A DNA stretch of 47,978 nucleotides from Sulfurimonas sp. (GCF_026991475.1 NZ_JALXBK010000082.1:1-47978); one strand, 5' to 3'. Numbered from the stretch's first letter, positions 1 to 8,371 are shown. Notes: generated by a model not told the origin, from the sequence alone. Numbers and translations are program-made.

Positions 1-155
1 ATATGGGAATTCTCGGTGATAACGAGGTAGCAGTTTCAACTACAAATAGAAACTTTGTAGGTCGTATGGGAAGTCGTTCATCTAAAGTCTATCTTGCTAA
101 TTCTGCAGTTGCTGCGATTTCTGCAATTACAGGCTACATTACAGACCCAAGATAA
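1..155 (+). CDS. leuC: 3-isopropylmalate dehydratase large subunit, C-terminal end (partial)
   Basis: This is the last part of a gene cut by the left edge; the readable frame begins at base 3 and stops with TAA at 153-155. The encoded tail contains [12 protein letters not shown] and [15 protein letters not shown], which match the C-terminal end of LeuC/aconitase-family dehydratases, where the NRNF-GRMG segment helps form the active site. LeuC with LeuD isomerises 2-isopropylmalate to 3-isopropylmalate in leucine synthesis and carries a 4Fe-4S cluster on its N-terminal domains, which lie outside the window. A homoaconitase-type paralogue cannot be excluded from 50 residues. leuD does not follow; an OmpA-family gene does, 93 bases downstream. 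Confidence 0.8.
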   Translation, partial: MGILGDNEVAVSTTNRNFVGRMGSRSSKVYLANSAVAAISAITGYITDPR

Positions 156-248
156 ACTAATTTAAATATTTAAGAATTATATATTATTATTTTAGTTAAA
201 ATATTCGCTTATATTAAAATAAAACTAATTTCATTAAAGGATAGATAA

Positions 249-1469
249 ATGAAAAAATTACTACTCGTTCCTGCTTTATTACTAGGTACGCTTGCATCTG
301 CAGACAACTACAAATATGAGCTTTCCCCAATGATAGGCTATAACATTGCAGAAGGGAACCTTGGCATTAAAAATGATGGATACCTCACAGGTGGCCTAGA
401 GTTTCAAATAAATTCTGCTAATTCCAAAATCAGTCCTGAATTTTCTCTCTACTATGCTCCTAATGTAGATTATTCAGTAAGCGGAAGTACAGATGTTCTT
501 CGCGGTGCATTTAATGGTGTTTACACTTATGATAAAGTAAGTGCTATTACACCGTTTGCTAAAGCTGGTCTTGGAATAGAGAGCTTTACAACAAATAAAT
601 ACAACAATGATGATCGCCTTTTCTTTGATGCAGGTGTTGGTGCAAAAGTTAATTTTACAGATAATTTAGCACTAAAACTAGAAGCTATTTATATGCTCAA
701 ACCTACTGCATCACATGCAGGAAATGCAGATAGTAATCTTATGACATTAGTAGGACTTACATACTCTTTTGGTGCACAAGCGCAAAAAAAAGAGCCTGTA
801 GCAGTCGTAGAAGAACAAGTTGTAGAGACAGCTGTTGTACCAGTGGTTCTTGATAGTGATGGTGATGGTATTATTGATGCAAATGATAAATGTCCAAACA
901 CACCGGATAATACAACTGTTGATATTACAGGATGTCCTGTTGCTCAAGATGCCGATCATGATGGTGTACTTGATTCACATGATAAATGTCCAAATACTCC
1001 AGTAGGAGCACAAGTTGATGCAAATGGATGTAAAGTGAATCCAGATATGGACAATGATGGTGTTTTAAATGCTAAAGATATATGTCCAAATACACCTGCA
1101 AACACTGCAGTAGATGAAAATGGATGTCCAGCAACTGTTGCATTAGATATTCAATTTGAAAACAACTCATATAAAGTTAGAGCTGCTTCATTTGCTAACC
1201 TTGATAAATATGCAGCATTTTTGAAAAAATATCCAAATTATAGCGCTAAAATAGTAGGCTATACAGACAATAGAGGTGCAGCATCTTACAATCAGCGTCT
1301 TTCAGAAAAAAGAGCAAAAGAAGTTGTAAAAATGTTAGAAGCAAGAGGTGTAAGTAGTTCTCAACTCTCAGCAAAAGGGATGGGTGAAGCTAATCCAATT
1401 GCGAACAATGCAACTGCAGCTGGTCGCGCACAAAATCGCCGAATTGAAGCGCAACTTATTCATAACTAA
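249..1469 (+). CDS. OmpA family outer-membrane porin with thrombospondin type 3 repeats
   Basis: A 406-residue OprF/OmpA-type protein. Residues 1-18 form a signal peptide ending ASA. Residues about 20-180 look like an eight-stranded beta-barrel (alternating pattern, many aromatics). An acidic linker follows, then three calcium-binding type 3 repeats (about 200-292; DSDGDG, DADHDG and DMDNDG, each followed by D-CPNTP). The C-terminal OmpA domain (about 295-406) carries [16 protein letters not shown] and GRAQNRRIE, the peptidoglycan-binding signature. The role is to tether the outer membrane to peptidoglycan and possibly to form a small pore. The start has AAAGGA 8 bases upstream. Its stop overlaps the mobA start (TAATG), an unusual coupling of a porin to a cofactor gene. 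Confidence 0.9.
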   Translation: MKKLLLVPALLLGTLASADNYKYELSPMIGYNIAEGNLGIKNDGYLTGGLEFQINSANSKISPEFSLYYAPNVDYSVSGSTDVLRGAFNGVYTYDKVSAITPFAKAGLGIESFTTNKYNNDDRLFFDAGVGAKVNFTDNLALKLEAIYMLKPTASHAGNADSNLMTLVGLTYSFGAQAQKKEPVAVVEEQVVETAVVPVVLDSDGDGIIDANDKCPNTPDNTTVDITGCPVAQDADHDGVLDSHDKCPNTPVGAQVDANGCKVNPDMDNDGVLNAKDICPNTPANTAVDENGCPATVALDIQFENNSYKVRAASFANLDKYAAFLKKYPNYSAKIVGYTDNRGAASYNQRLSEKRAKEVVKMLEARGVSSSQLSAKGMGEANPIANNATAAGRAQNRRIEAQLIHN

Positions 1470-2056
1470 TGATAGAAATTCCCTGCGTAATCTTTGCAGG
1501 TGGCAAAAGTAGCAGAATGGGAGAGGACAAAGCGCTTCTTCCTTTTGCAGGTTTTGACACACTTACACACTACCAACATAACAGACTCTCAAAAATTTTT
1601 AAAAATGTTTATATCTCTTGTAAAGAGTGCTCCAAATTTGATTTTAAAGCAAATTTTATAGAAGATATAAAAGAGAGTGCAGTTTTCGCACCAACTCTTG
1701 GTTTTATCACTGCGTTTAAGCATTTAGAGAGTGATAGATTTTTTGCACTCAGTGTTGACACCCCTTTTGTTAGCAAAAAAGAGATAGAAACTTTAGTGAA
1801 CGCAGACAGGAACTCATTTGATGCAACAATTGCAAAAACAGATGAAGGTATGCAGCCTCTTTGTGGTGTTTATCATAACTCCTTAAAGAGTTCTTTTGAA
1901 ACTATGCTTAAAGAGAACAACCATAAGCTTGGACTACTGCTCAAAAATTCCAATACAAATTATTGTCACTTTTCTCAAACGCAGCCCTTTTTAAATCTTA
2001 ACCACCCTCAGCAGTATCAAGAAGCTCTTAAAATTATAAAGAATTCTTTGCTATAA
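1469..2056 (+). CDS. mobA: Molybdenum cofactor guanylyltransferase MobA
   Basis: MobA transfers GMP from GTP to molybdopterin, making the guanine dinucleotide form of the cofactor in the cytoplasm. The N-terminus has the nucleotidyltransferase loop GGKSSRMG (residues 11-18) followed by DKALLPF, and a later SVDTPFV segment corresponds to the metal-binding Asp region. At 195 residues it has the usual length. The ATG overlaps the preceding TAA, so translation may be coupled to the porin gene. moaC follows 37 bases later. SoxC downstream uses the undecorated cofactor in characterised homologues, so MobA probably serves other enzymes such as nitrate or formate dehydrogenase. One AAACGCAG element (bottom strand, 1710-1717) lies inside. 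Confidence 0.9.
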   Translation: MIEIPCVIFAGGKSSRMGEDKALLPFAGFDTLTHYQHNRLSKIFKNVYISCKECSKFDFKANFIEDIKESAVFAPTLGFITAFKHLESDRFFALSVDTPFVSKKEIETLVNADRNSFDATIAKTDEGMQPLCGVYHNSLKSSFETMLKENNHKLGLLLKNSNTNYCHFSQTQPFLNLNHPQQYQEALKIIKNSLL

Positions 2057-2093
2057 TAAGGCAAAATTAATTTTATAATACAAAAGAGCATAG

Positions 2094-2564
2094 ATGAATT
2101 TAACACACCTAGATGAGAATCAACGTCCTAAAATGGTCGATGTAAGCGATAAGAGCAATACAACAAGAGTTGCAGTAGCAAGTGGAACTATTCAAATGAG
2201 TCGAGATGCTTATGATGCAATCGTAAGTGAAAAGACAAAAAAAGGGCCTGTTTTGCAAACTGCTGTAATTGCTGCTATTATGGGAACAAAACAGACAAGC
2301 AATTTAATTCCTATGTGCCACCCTCTCAATCTTACAGGTATAAATTGTGATGTTGAAGAGATTGTAGATCTTCCTGGCTTTAAACTTACTGTGACTGCAA
2401 AACTTACAGGACAAACAGGAGTAGAAATGGAAGCACTTACTGGAGTAAGTGTGGGACTATTGACAATATATGATATGGTTAAAGCAATAGATAAAGGTAT
2501 GATTATCAAAAATGTACAACTCGAATCTAAATCAGGAGGTAAAAGTGGAAACTTTAAACGATAA
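2094..2564 (+). CDS. moaC: Cyclic pyranopterin monophosphate synthase MoaC
   Basis: MoaC converts the MoaA product (3',8-cyclo-7,8-dihydro-GTP) to cyclic pyranopterin monophosphate, the first stable intermediate of molybdenum cofactor synthesis. The 156-residue protein has the family length and its hallmark segments: KKGPVLQTA (49-57), PMCHPL (73-78) with the catalytic-region His, EMEALTGVS (111-119) and [11 protein letters not shown] (126-136) with the conserved Asp and Lys. Its 3' end overlaps the start of the DUF493 gene by 20 bases, and the SD of that gene lies inside moaC. moaA is not in the window. Confidence 0.95.
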   Translation: MNLTHLDENQRPKMVDVSDKSNTTRVAVASGTIQMSRDAYDAIVSEKTKKGPVLQTAVIAAIMGTKQTSNLIPMCHPLNLTGINCDVEEIVDLPGFKLTVTAKLTGQTGVEMEALTGVSVGLLTIYDMVKAIDKGMIIKNVQLESKSGGKSGNFKR

Positions 2565-2820
2565 ACTTAAAGATAAACAACTAGAACTTGAGTACCCTTG
2601 TAATTGGTGTTACAAAGTAATAGCAAGTGAAGCAGATACCCTCAAAAAAGCTGTTCATGATGTTATTGAAGAGAGAGAGCATAAGCTCACACCATCAAAT
2701 AGTTCAAAAAGTGGGAAGTATGTAAGTATGAATTTGGATTTACTAGTCCATAATGAAGATGATAGGACCTTTATCTATGATGCACTAAAAAAACATCAAG
2801 ATATAAAAATGGTTCTTTAA
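2545..2820 (+). CDS. DUF493 (YbeD-like) family protein
   Basis: A 91-residue protein of the DUF493/YbeD family, small ACT-like alpha/beta proteins of unknown role. The segment [11 protein letters not shown] near the start corresponds to the family's YPC-FPIKV region. An in-frame ATG exists at 2512, but the GTG at 2545 is preferred because a perfect AGGAGG stands at 2534-2539 with ideal spacing. That places the start inside moaC (20-base overlap), indicating coupled translation. Known members may act as regulatory or ligand-binding proteins; nothing here fixes a function. Confidence 0.75.
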   Translation: METLNDKLKDKQLELEYPCNWCYKVIASEADTLKKAVHDVIEEREHKLTPSNSSKSGKYVSMNLDLLVHNEDDRTFIYDALKKHQDIKMVL

Positions 2821-2832
2821 AAAGAGGAAAAA

Positions 2833-3882
2833 ATGATGGATACAAATGAACTGGAATTAAAAGTTAAAAAAGTATATAGTCATAAATTTAAAAATATTTC
2901 ACGAAGAGTTGTGAATGCTCTAAAAAGAGCAGAGATTGACTTAAATGAACTCACTGTAGATGAAATTAGAACACTCACAACAAGCCTTGTAGAGGTGGAG
3001 ACACAATCTTTACAAAACGAAGTAGAAAATCTTTTAGCACAAAAAGAGAATATAGAGAGAGCATTGGAAAAAAAAGCAGATGAACTTCAAGAGGCTAAAT
3101 ATGAAATATTTAATGTTCTTGAAGAGGATGTAAAACCAAATAAAGATGTACTGCTTGCCCTGCACCATATAAAACTACAATCTATTGATTTATATGACAT
3201 ATTAAGTGAAATGGTAGAGTCTACTATTATTACTGCTTTAGAAAAAGAGCAAGAGAGTGATATTGATGAATCACTTAAAGAAGTAATAAAAGAGATTACA
3301 TTTGAAGCTATAAAAGAGGGTTCTTTAAATACTATTCGCGTACGTAAAATTCTATCAACAATTTTAGCAACAGCTATTGATGTAGCAGAAGCAACACCAA
3401 CAAAAGCTGATTCCATACTGCGTTTAACACTCAAAGGGATGCGCGGTGGTTTAGTGAAAGCTATTGACAGATTTAAACAAAGAGTTGCTTATATGCCAAT
3501 AGAGGCGAAGCATATTCTTATAGAGGATTATGACACTATTATTGAAGATTTGAACCAAACAGATACACTTTTTTCTCAAATTATCCTTACTCAAGCAAGT
3601 GAGAGCTCTCAACTACTAAGAAAGATGCTTATAGAAATCAACAAAGATATGCATTATGACTTAGAAGAGCTTGTGCTTATTTCCAAAGAGACAGCAGATG
3701 TTATTCGCAGTAGATTTTCTAACTTTGCTAAAGGTGCTGTAAAAAGAGCAGATGTTGCTCTACAATCACCAAAAGCAAAAGAGGCAAAACGTATGGGGGC
3801 ACAAGCGATGGAAGCTGCGCGAATAGTTCTTGGTTCAGCTATTAAATCTGCTAAAGATGTAATGGAAAAGAAAGAGAAATAA
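2833..3882 (+). CDS. Hypothetical helical cytoplasmic protein
   Basis: A 349-residue protein I do not recognise with confidence. It has no signal peptide or membrane segment and is predicted almost entirely helical. A coiled-coil-like stretch lies at about 50-95 (repeated E, L, K, Q residues), and the C-terminal third has small-residue amphipathic helices (FSNFAKGAVKRADVAL, AKEAKRMGAQAMEAARI) resembling apolipoprotein or DUF6781-type sequences. It starts 12 bases after the DUF493 stop with an AGAGGA-like site, so it probably belongs to the mobA-moaC transcript. Function is unknown; a surface-binding or membrane-associating role is only a guess. An AAACGCAG element lies at 3418-3425 (bottom strand). 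Confidence 0.7.
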   Translation: MMDTNELELKVKKVYSHKFKNISRRVVNALKRAEIDLNELTVDEIRTLTTSLVEVETQSLQNEVENLLAQKENIERALEKKADELQEAKYEIFNVLEEDVKPNKDVLLALHHIKLQSIDLYDILSEMVESTIITALEKEQESDIDESLKEVIKEITFEAIKEGSLNTIRVRKILSTILATAIDVAEATPTKADSILRLTLKGMRGGLVKAIDRFKQRVAYMPIEAKHILIEDYDTIIEDLNQTDTLFSQIILTQASESSQLLRKMLIEINKDMHYDLEELVLISKETADVIRSRFSNFAKGAVKRADVALQSPKAKEAKRMGAQAMEAARIVLGSAIKSAKDVMEKKEK

Positions 3883-3911
3883 ATTTCAACTTAAAATAAG
3901 AAATTATTATA

Positions 3912-3936
3912 ATAATATAAATATTATTTATATTAT
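3912..3936. repeat. Perfect 25-bp AT-only palindrome
   Basis: Two 12-base arms (ATAATATAAATA and its exact complement TATTTATATTAT) flank a single T in the 93-base gap before the DUF2231 gene. It could be a weak terminator, a cruciform or an operator. Composition is purely A and T, so chance cannot be excluded. Confidence 0.5.
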
Positions 3937-3975
3937 ACGCAATATAATTAGCTAAAAAAACAGAAGGAAAATATT

Positions 3976-4575
3976 ATGATGATTCACCCAGCTACAGTTC
4001 ACTTTGCAATGATTTTACCACTTGTTGCCGCAACATTTGGTGTTATATATATATTCAATAGAACCGAGACGATGGCAAAAATTTCTGCACGAACAGCTCT
4101 TCTTGCGGCAATTGCAATGATAGGCGTTTGGTACACTGGAGAAAAAATTGCCGGCCCTGAAGTTTTTGGCTTTCTTGATGCTGCCGGTAAAGCTGAACTT
4201 TTAGAGCATAGAGACCTTGGTCGTTACCTTGCTGTAGCGATGGCTATTGTTGCTCTTATACAAATCATTGGATGCAGAATGAAAAAAAGTGGCATTCAAA
4301 TTTTTGGTATTTTACTTACAATTGCAGTTATGGCAGTTACTTTTCTTCAAGGAAAACATGGTGGCGAAATTGTATATGAACATGGAAATCCATTTCAAAT
4401 GACACAATTAAAAAAATATATATCAAGTGATGAAGATTTTGATATGGCTGATGATGACGAAAAAGTTGAGCTTATTCAAAAACAGATTTCAGTGATAAAT
4501 GAAACAACATGTAAAAAAATAGGGTGTGAAGACAAAGAACAAAAAAGTCAAAAGATTCAAGAAGATGATGACTAA
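3976..4575 (+). CDS. DUF2231 family membrane protein
   Basis: A 199-residue inner-membrane protein. It begins with the DUF2231 signature HPATVHFAMILP and has about four hydrophobic segments (residues 8-26, 38-55, 84-103 and 108-126). The last is followed by GKHGGEIVYEHG, the conserved loop that ends this family's domain. The cytoplasmic or periplasmic tail of about 60 residues is strongly acidic and contains two cysteines (CKKIGC). Some family members are thought to bind haem or ride with cytochromes, but no activity can be assigned. The gene has AGAAGGA upstream. Its stop overlaps the start of the following 50-residue gene. Confidence 0.8.
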   Translation: MMIHPATVHFAMILPLVAATFGVIYIFNRTETMAKISARTALLAAIAMIGVWYTGEKIAGPEVFGFLDAAGKAELLEHRDLGRYLAVAMAIVALIQIIGCRMKKSGIQIFGILLTIAVMAVTFLQGKHGGEIVYEHGNPFQMTQLKKYISSDEDFDMADDDEKVELIQKQISVINETTCKKIGCEDKEQKSQKIQEDDD

Positions 4576-4720
4576 GAATATGGAGGAAGCAAGCAAGACA
4601 GAGATTCAAGAAGCAATGCAAGAAGCACTTGCTCGCTTTTTAAAAGATAGAAGTTCTGCCAAAGAGTTCTCTGTTTGTATGCAAGAGAGTACCCAGTGGC
4701 TTAAAGAGAGAGAGAAGTAG
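4568..4720 (+). CDS. Small protein, candidate antitoxin partner of the RelE/ParE-like gene
   Basis: A short acidic-then-basic helical protein of about 50 residues (TEIQEAMQEALARFLKD..., ending WLKEREK). The frame stays open to 4526, but the adjacent ATGs at 4565 and 4568 fit better because they only just overlap the DUF2231 stop. The stop is TAG at 4718-4720 and overlaps the next start (TAGTG), so the two are translationally coupled, as in type II toxin-antitoxin pairs. There is no recognisable DNA-binding motif; the assignment rests on position and size only. Confidence 0.5.
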   Translation: MTKNMEEASKTEIQEAMQEALARFLKDRSSAKEFSVCMQESTQWLKEREK

Positions 4721-4989
4721 TGCAAATATTCTGTACAGAAACATATCAAATGCAGCTCCATTCTCTTTTAGAAGAATTTTCCAAAGAGCAACTCAATGCA
4801 GCAAAAAGTTTTAAGCTTTATCTCGATACAGTCATTATAAATATTCCAACAAAAGTTCAAAAGTTCAAAAAGTCTACTCTTTTTAATGATGAAAATATTA
4901 AAGACCTTGAACATAAAGGTCTTCGTATTCCATTTTACTACGAAGAAGAGACACAGACATATCTTATTCTTGGCATAGTAAAAATGTAA
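4720..4989 (+). CDS. RelE/ParE superfamily toxin-like protein
   Basis: An 89-residue protein starting at a GTG that overlaps the upstream TAG. The pattern is that of the ParE/RelE fold: an N-terminal strand then helix (TYQMQLHSLLEEFSKEQ), a second helix with FKLYLDTVIINIP, a segment KKSTLFNDENIKDLEHKGLRIPFYY resembling the S-YFDDENIRDL-KGY-I-Y stretch of chromosomal RelE/ParE proteins, and a last strand YLILGIVKM. Such toxins act on gyrase (ParE) or ribosome-bound mRNA (RelE); which applies here cannot be decided. The small gene upstream is the probable antitoxin. It may equally be a domesticated member without toxicity. Confidence 0.6.
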   Translation: MQIFCTETYQMQLHSLLEEFSKEQLNAAKSFKLYLDTVIINIPTKVQKFKKSTLFNDENIKDLEHKGLRIPFYYEEETQTYLILGIVKM

Positions 4990-5047
4990 ATAAATATATG
5001 ATATAAGCTATACAAATTAGAAATATACATTGTGTTAATATAACTAT

Positions 5048-5076
5048 TTTCAATAACTATAAAACTGTTTCAATAA
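5048..5076. promoter_or_regulatory. Direct repeat TTTCAATAA x2, 20 bp apart, upstream of soxC
   Basis: TTTCAATAA occurs at 5048-5056 and 5068-5076. Start-to-start spacing is 20 bp, about two helical turns, so both copies face the same side of the DNA. The position about 60-80 bases upstream of the putative -10 box at 5132 suits an activator such as a response-regulator dimer. No binding protein can be named. Confidence 0.4.
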
Positions 5077-5131
5077 GTAACTAAAATAAGTTTTTTAAAT
5101 AATATTATCACAAAAGTATCTCATTTTTCTG

Positions 5132-5137
5132 TATAAT
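5132..5137 (+). promoter_or_regulatory. Putative -10 box (TATAAT) of the soxCDYZ operon
   Basis: A perfect TATAAT follows a T-rich run (TCATTTTTCTG), a typical epsilonproteobacterial sigma-70 layout with no clear -35. Transcription from about 5144 would give a leader of roughly 118 bases before soxC. The leader begins with an inverted repeat (ACATCTGT 5139-5146, ACAGATGT 5183-5190). Confidence 0.5.
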
Positions 5138-5138
5138 A

Positions 5139-5190
5139 ACATCTGTCCAGAAATTTACAATTAATGTTTAAAATGGCATGATACAGATGT
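5139..5190 (+). repeat. 8-bp inverted repeat at the start of the soxC leader
   Basis: ACATCTGT at 5139-5146 is complementary to ACAGATGT at 5183-5190 with a 36-base spacer. A second small hairpin, CTTTG-TAATT-CAAAG, follows at 5197-5211. The repeat could be an RNA stem in the leader or, as it overlaps the likely start site, a two-site operator. Confidence 0.4.
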
Positions 5191-5261
5191 ACGACTCTTT
5201 GTAATTCAAAGTGAAACATATCAATTAGATAAACTAACAACCTATTTTTAAAGGAGAAAAT

Positions 5262-6644
5262 GTGGATATTAAAAAATCTCAACAAGACTTAGACACAGTA
5301 TCTAGTAAAGATACGCAAAGTGCAAGTGTTGGGAGAAGAGACTTTTTCAAAAAGACTGCAGCACTTTCAGTGACTGCACTTGCTGGAACATCACTTCTAT
5401 CCTCGAACGCTAAGGCAGATGACTCAGCTATTATGGAAACCCCAAAGTGGGCGAGTACATGGGGTGATCCTGTTACAAAAAATCTTTACGGTATGCCATC
5501 AAAATATGAGCATAATGTAACTAGAAGATACACAAAGCTACTTGCTTCTGGAAATTATAGAGCATCAATTGCAGTAACACCTATTCAAGATTCAAGTGGG
5601 ATTATCACACCAAATGGACTTTTCTTCTCTCGTTCTCATGGTGGTGTAGCTCATATTGATCCAAATGAACACAGACTTATGATTACAGGTTTAGTGGAAA
5701 AGCCTATTGTTTTGACTATGAAACAACTTAAACGCTACCCAAGTGTAACTCGAACTCACTTTATTGAATGTCCTGCCAATGGTGGACAAGAGTGGAGAGG
5801 TCCTCAATATAACTCTTTACAATTTGCAAAAGGTTTTATGTCTTGTGCAGAGTGGACTGGTGTTTATGTGAAAACTATTCTTGAAGATCTTGGTCTTAAA
5901 CCAGATGCGAACTGGATGCTTGCTGAAGGTGGCGACTCTTCTAAAATGGGAAGAACTATTCCTATTGATAAAGTTTTAGATGATGCTATGATCGTATGGG
6001 GTCAAAATGGTGAAGCACTTCGTCCAGAGCAAGGCTATCCTATTCGTCTTCTCGTTCCGGGTTGGGAAGGAAACTTATGTGTTAAATGGCTTCGTCGTTT
6101 AGACTTTGCTGCTGAGCCATGGTACTGTAAGGAGGAGACTTCTAAATATACAGTACTCAAACCTACGGGAAAAGCTATCCAACACTTCTATGCAAATGAA
6201 GTAAACTCAACTGTAACTTCTCCATCTCCAGAGATCGACTGGTCAGACTTAAAAGATGGTGATATTGTAGAAATTGAAGGTCTTGCATGGTCTGGAATGG
6301 GTACAATTACTGGTGTTGATCTTTCATTTGACGGTGGTAAAAACTATATTGCGGCAAACCTCAAAGGTCTAGTCCTTCCAAAATGTTGGACTCGCTGGAG
6401 TTATATGCATACATACAAGAAAGGTGATGAACTATTCCTCACTTCTCGTGCAAGAGATGATGCTGGATATATTCAACCAACAATTGATCAAGAGACACTA
6501 AAAGTTGGTGTGGAAGCTGTTTATCATAGAAATGCGGTTGAGACTTGGAAAGTTGAAAAAGACGGAAAAATTACTCATGTAGAAATCCGTTCTCAATTAG
6601 ATCGAAAAGGCAAAGGCCCATTATTTATTGAAGGGAAGGCGTAA
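5262..6644 (+). CDS. soxC: Sulfur dehydrogenase molybdenum subunit SoxC
   Basis: SoxC is the molybdenum-cofactor subunit of the periplasmic SoxCD sulfane dehydrogenase, which oxidises the sulfane sulfur bound to SoxY and passes electrons to cytochrome c. The 460-residue protein starts with GTG preceded by AAGGAG. It has a twin-arginine signal (RRDFFKK, residues 25-31) ending near SNAKA, fitting export of a folded cofactor protein. The sulfite-oxidase fold follows: FIECPANGGQEW holds the molybdenum-ligand Cys170, and MHTYKKGDELFLTSRARDD lies in the C-terminal dimerisation domain. soxD starts 2 bases after its stop. It could be confused with SorA-type sulfite dehydrogenases, but the SoxDYZ neighbours decide it. 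Confidence 0.95.
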   Translation: MDIKKSQQDLDTVSSKDTQSASVGRRDFFKKTAALSVTALAGTSLLSSNAKADDSAIMETPKWASTWGDPVTKNLYGMPSKYEHNVTRRYTKLLASGNYRASIAVTPIQDSSGIITPNGLFFSRSHGGVAHIDPNEHRLMITGLVEKPIVLTMKQLKRYPSVTRTHFIECPANGGQEWRGPQYNSLQFAKGFMSCAEWTGVYVKTILEDLGLKPDANWMLAEGGDSSKMGRTIPIDKVLDDAMIVWGQNGEALRPEQGYPIRLLVPGWEGNLCVKWLRRLDFAAEPWYCKEETSKYTVLKPTGKAIQHFYANEVNSTVTSPSPEIDWSDLKDGDIVEIEGLAWSGMGTITGVDLSFDGGKNYIAANLKGLVLPKCWTRWSYMHTYKKGDELFLTSRARDDAGYIQPTIDQETLKVGVEAVYHRNAVETWKVEKDGKITHVEIRSQLDRKGKGPLFIEGKA

Positions 6645-6646
6645 CA

Positions 6647-7819
6647 ATGTTTAAATTAAATAAAAAATTATTAATTTCAATCTCTGCGGCTGCTGCCTTA
6701 TCATTAGGTCTCTCAGCATGTATGGATGGAGTAATGCCAAGCAGTAAGCAAAGTTCTCCTGCATTAGCTTCAATAGATGGTGGCGTAAGCTACCCTGTAA
6801 AAAACAATATGACTGGTCCTTACCATGTAAATCCTCAAGTTGCTAAAGATGCAACAAAGATTTTTAATGGTCGTGTTCCTACAAAAGCAGAATACGATGC
6901 ATGGAACACTGATATAATGCCAGATGGTACAGGTCTACCAGAAGGTCATGGTACTGCTGAAGAGGGTAGTGACATTTACGATGCTAAATGTGGAATGTGT
7001 CATGGTGACTTTGGTTCAGGGGGAGGTGGATACCCAGCACTCTCTAAAGGAAATGCATATGACTTGCATAAAACTTTAACAAATCAAAGAATCAAACCTG
7101 ATGAAGATGGTCCAGTGCGTGTCTTTGGTACATATTGGCCGCAGGCTAGTACACTCTTTTGGTACATTAAAGATGCTATGCCACATCCACAAACAGGAAC
7201 TCTAACTGATGATCAGGTTTATGCTCTTGTCGCTTACATTCTAAATGTAAACGAAATGGAAATTGATGGACAAGAAGTTGATGATGAGTATGTACTTAAT
7301 CGTGAAAAATTCTTAAAAATCAAAATGCCTAATGTTGATGGGTTTGAACCAAAAATTGATGGACCACATGGTCGTGACAATGTACGTAAATACTTCTCAA
7401 ATCCAGATAACTTTGGTGCACAAAAGTATGATGTAAACAACCCTGCTTCAAGATGTATGCATGATTGTCAAGAGCCAACTGCAAAAGTGGCTTACATTCA
7501 AAATGGAGGAATACATGATTTTCATCCACCTCTTTCTGAAGTAAGGGACTTACCTGCTGTAAAACCTTCAGGAGAAGCTTTTAATGCTACTAAAGCATAT
7601 AGTGCAAACTGTGCAATGTGTCACGGAGCTGATGGTATGGGTGCACCTGTAGTTGGTGACAAAGCAGCATGGGCAGCTTACACAGCTAAAGGTATGGATA
7701 AAGTATATGCAAATGGTATTAAAGGTACTGATGCAGGTATGCCTCCAAAAGGTGGTTCAGAGCTCTCAGACAGAGACTTTAAATTAGTTGTTGACTATAT
7801 GGTTAACAAAAGTAAATAA
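6647..7819 (+). CDS. soxD: Sulfur dehydrogenase dihaem cytochrome subunit SoxD
   Basis: SoxD is the c-type cytochrome partner of SoxC and takes the electrons from sulfane oxidation. The 390-residue protein has two CxxCH haem sites, CGMCH (115-119) and CAMCH (322-326), each within a cytochrome c domain. Met residues in MPHPQTG and AGMPPKGG are likely distal ligands. The N-terminus is a lipoprotein-type signal with LSAC at 22-25, so it is probably anchored by Cys25 and not freely soluble. A further cysteine pair, CMHDC, lies between the two domains and is not a haem motif. soxY follows 16 bases later. Confidence 0.92.
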   Translation: MFKLNKKLLISISAAAALSLGLSACMDGVMPSSKQSSPALASIDGGVSYPVKNNMTGPYHVNPQVAKDATKIFNGRVPTKAEYDAWNTDIMPDGTGLPEGHGTAEEGSDIYDAKCGMCHGDFGSGGGGYPALSKGNAYDLHKTLTNQRIKPDEDGPVRVFGTYWPQASTLFWYIKDAMPHPQTGTLTDDQVYALVAYILNVNEMEIDGQEVDDEYVLNREKFLKIKMPNVDGFEPKIDGPHGRDNVRKYFSNPDNFGAQKYDVNNPASRCMHDCQEPTAKVAYIQNGGIHDFHPPLSEVRDLPAVKPSGEAFNATKAYSANCAMCHGADGMGAPVVGDKAAWAAYTAKGMDKVYANGIKGTDAGMPPKGGSELSDRDFKLVVDYMVNKSK

Positions 7820-7835
7820 ACACAAAGGATAAACA

Positions 7836-8321
7836 ATGGAAAGAAGAAAATTTTTAAGTATGACTTTAGGTGCAATAGCTTTAGCTACTGTTCCTGCAAG
7901 TGTTAGAGCAGCAGATTTTAGAAAATTAAAGCCAGCTGTATGGACTACAAAAAATGTAATGAAAAATAAGAAAGTAACTGAAGATGGTGTTATGGAGGCT
8001 ATTAAAGCTCTTTATGGTTCAAATTCTTTAACTATGGAGGGAGTAAAATTAAAAGCTCCAGATGTAGCGAGTAATGGTGGTGCAATTCCTGTTGATTTTT
8101 CAACTGATAAAGATGTAAAAAGTATTGCAGTATTTCAAAATGCTAACCCAGAAGCTGCTGTAATGGTTGTTGATGTAAACAAATACAGTGTAAACAAATA
8201 CTCTATTAAAATCAAAATGGCTTCATCTGGTACTATTACAATCGTAGCTCAAGGCAATGATGGTAAACTATATGCAGCTCAAAAAACTCTAGATGTTGCT
8301 CTTGGTGGATGTGAAGGTTAA
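7836..8321 (+). CDS. soxY: Sulfur carrier protein SoxY
   Basis: SoxY carries sulfur intermediates covalently on a C-terminal swinging-arm cysteine during thiosulfate oxidation in the periplasm. This 161-residue protein has a twin-arginine signal (RRKFLS, residues 3-8; cleavage near VRAAD), the SoxY beta-sandwich, and ends LGGCEG with Cys159 the expected carrier residue. Canonical SoxY ends GGCGG, so the second Gly after Cys is replaced by Glu here. A 15-base in-frame duplication (GTAAACAAATAC at 8175 and 8190) gives VNKYSVNKYS. soxZ follows after 50 bases. Confidence 0.9.
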   Translation: MERRKFLSMTLGAIALATVPASVRAADFRKLKPAVWTTKNVMKNKKVTEDGVMEAIKALYGSNSLTMEGVKLKAPDVASNGGAIPVDFSTDKDVKSIAVFQNANPEAAVMVVDVNKYSVNKYSIKIKMASSGTITIVAQGNDGKLYAAQKTLDVALGGCEG

Positions 8322-8371
8322 TCCTTTTTCAAAAACAAAATAATTAAAAAATAACTTATTAAGGAAATAAA

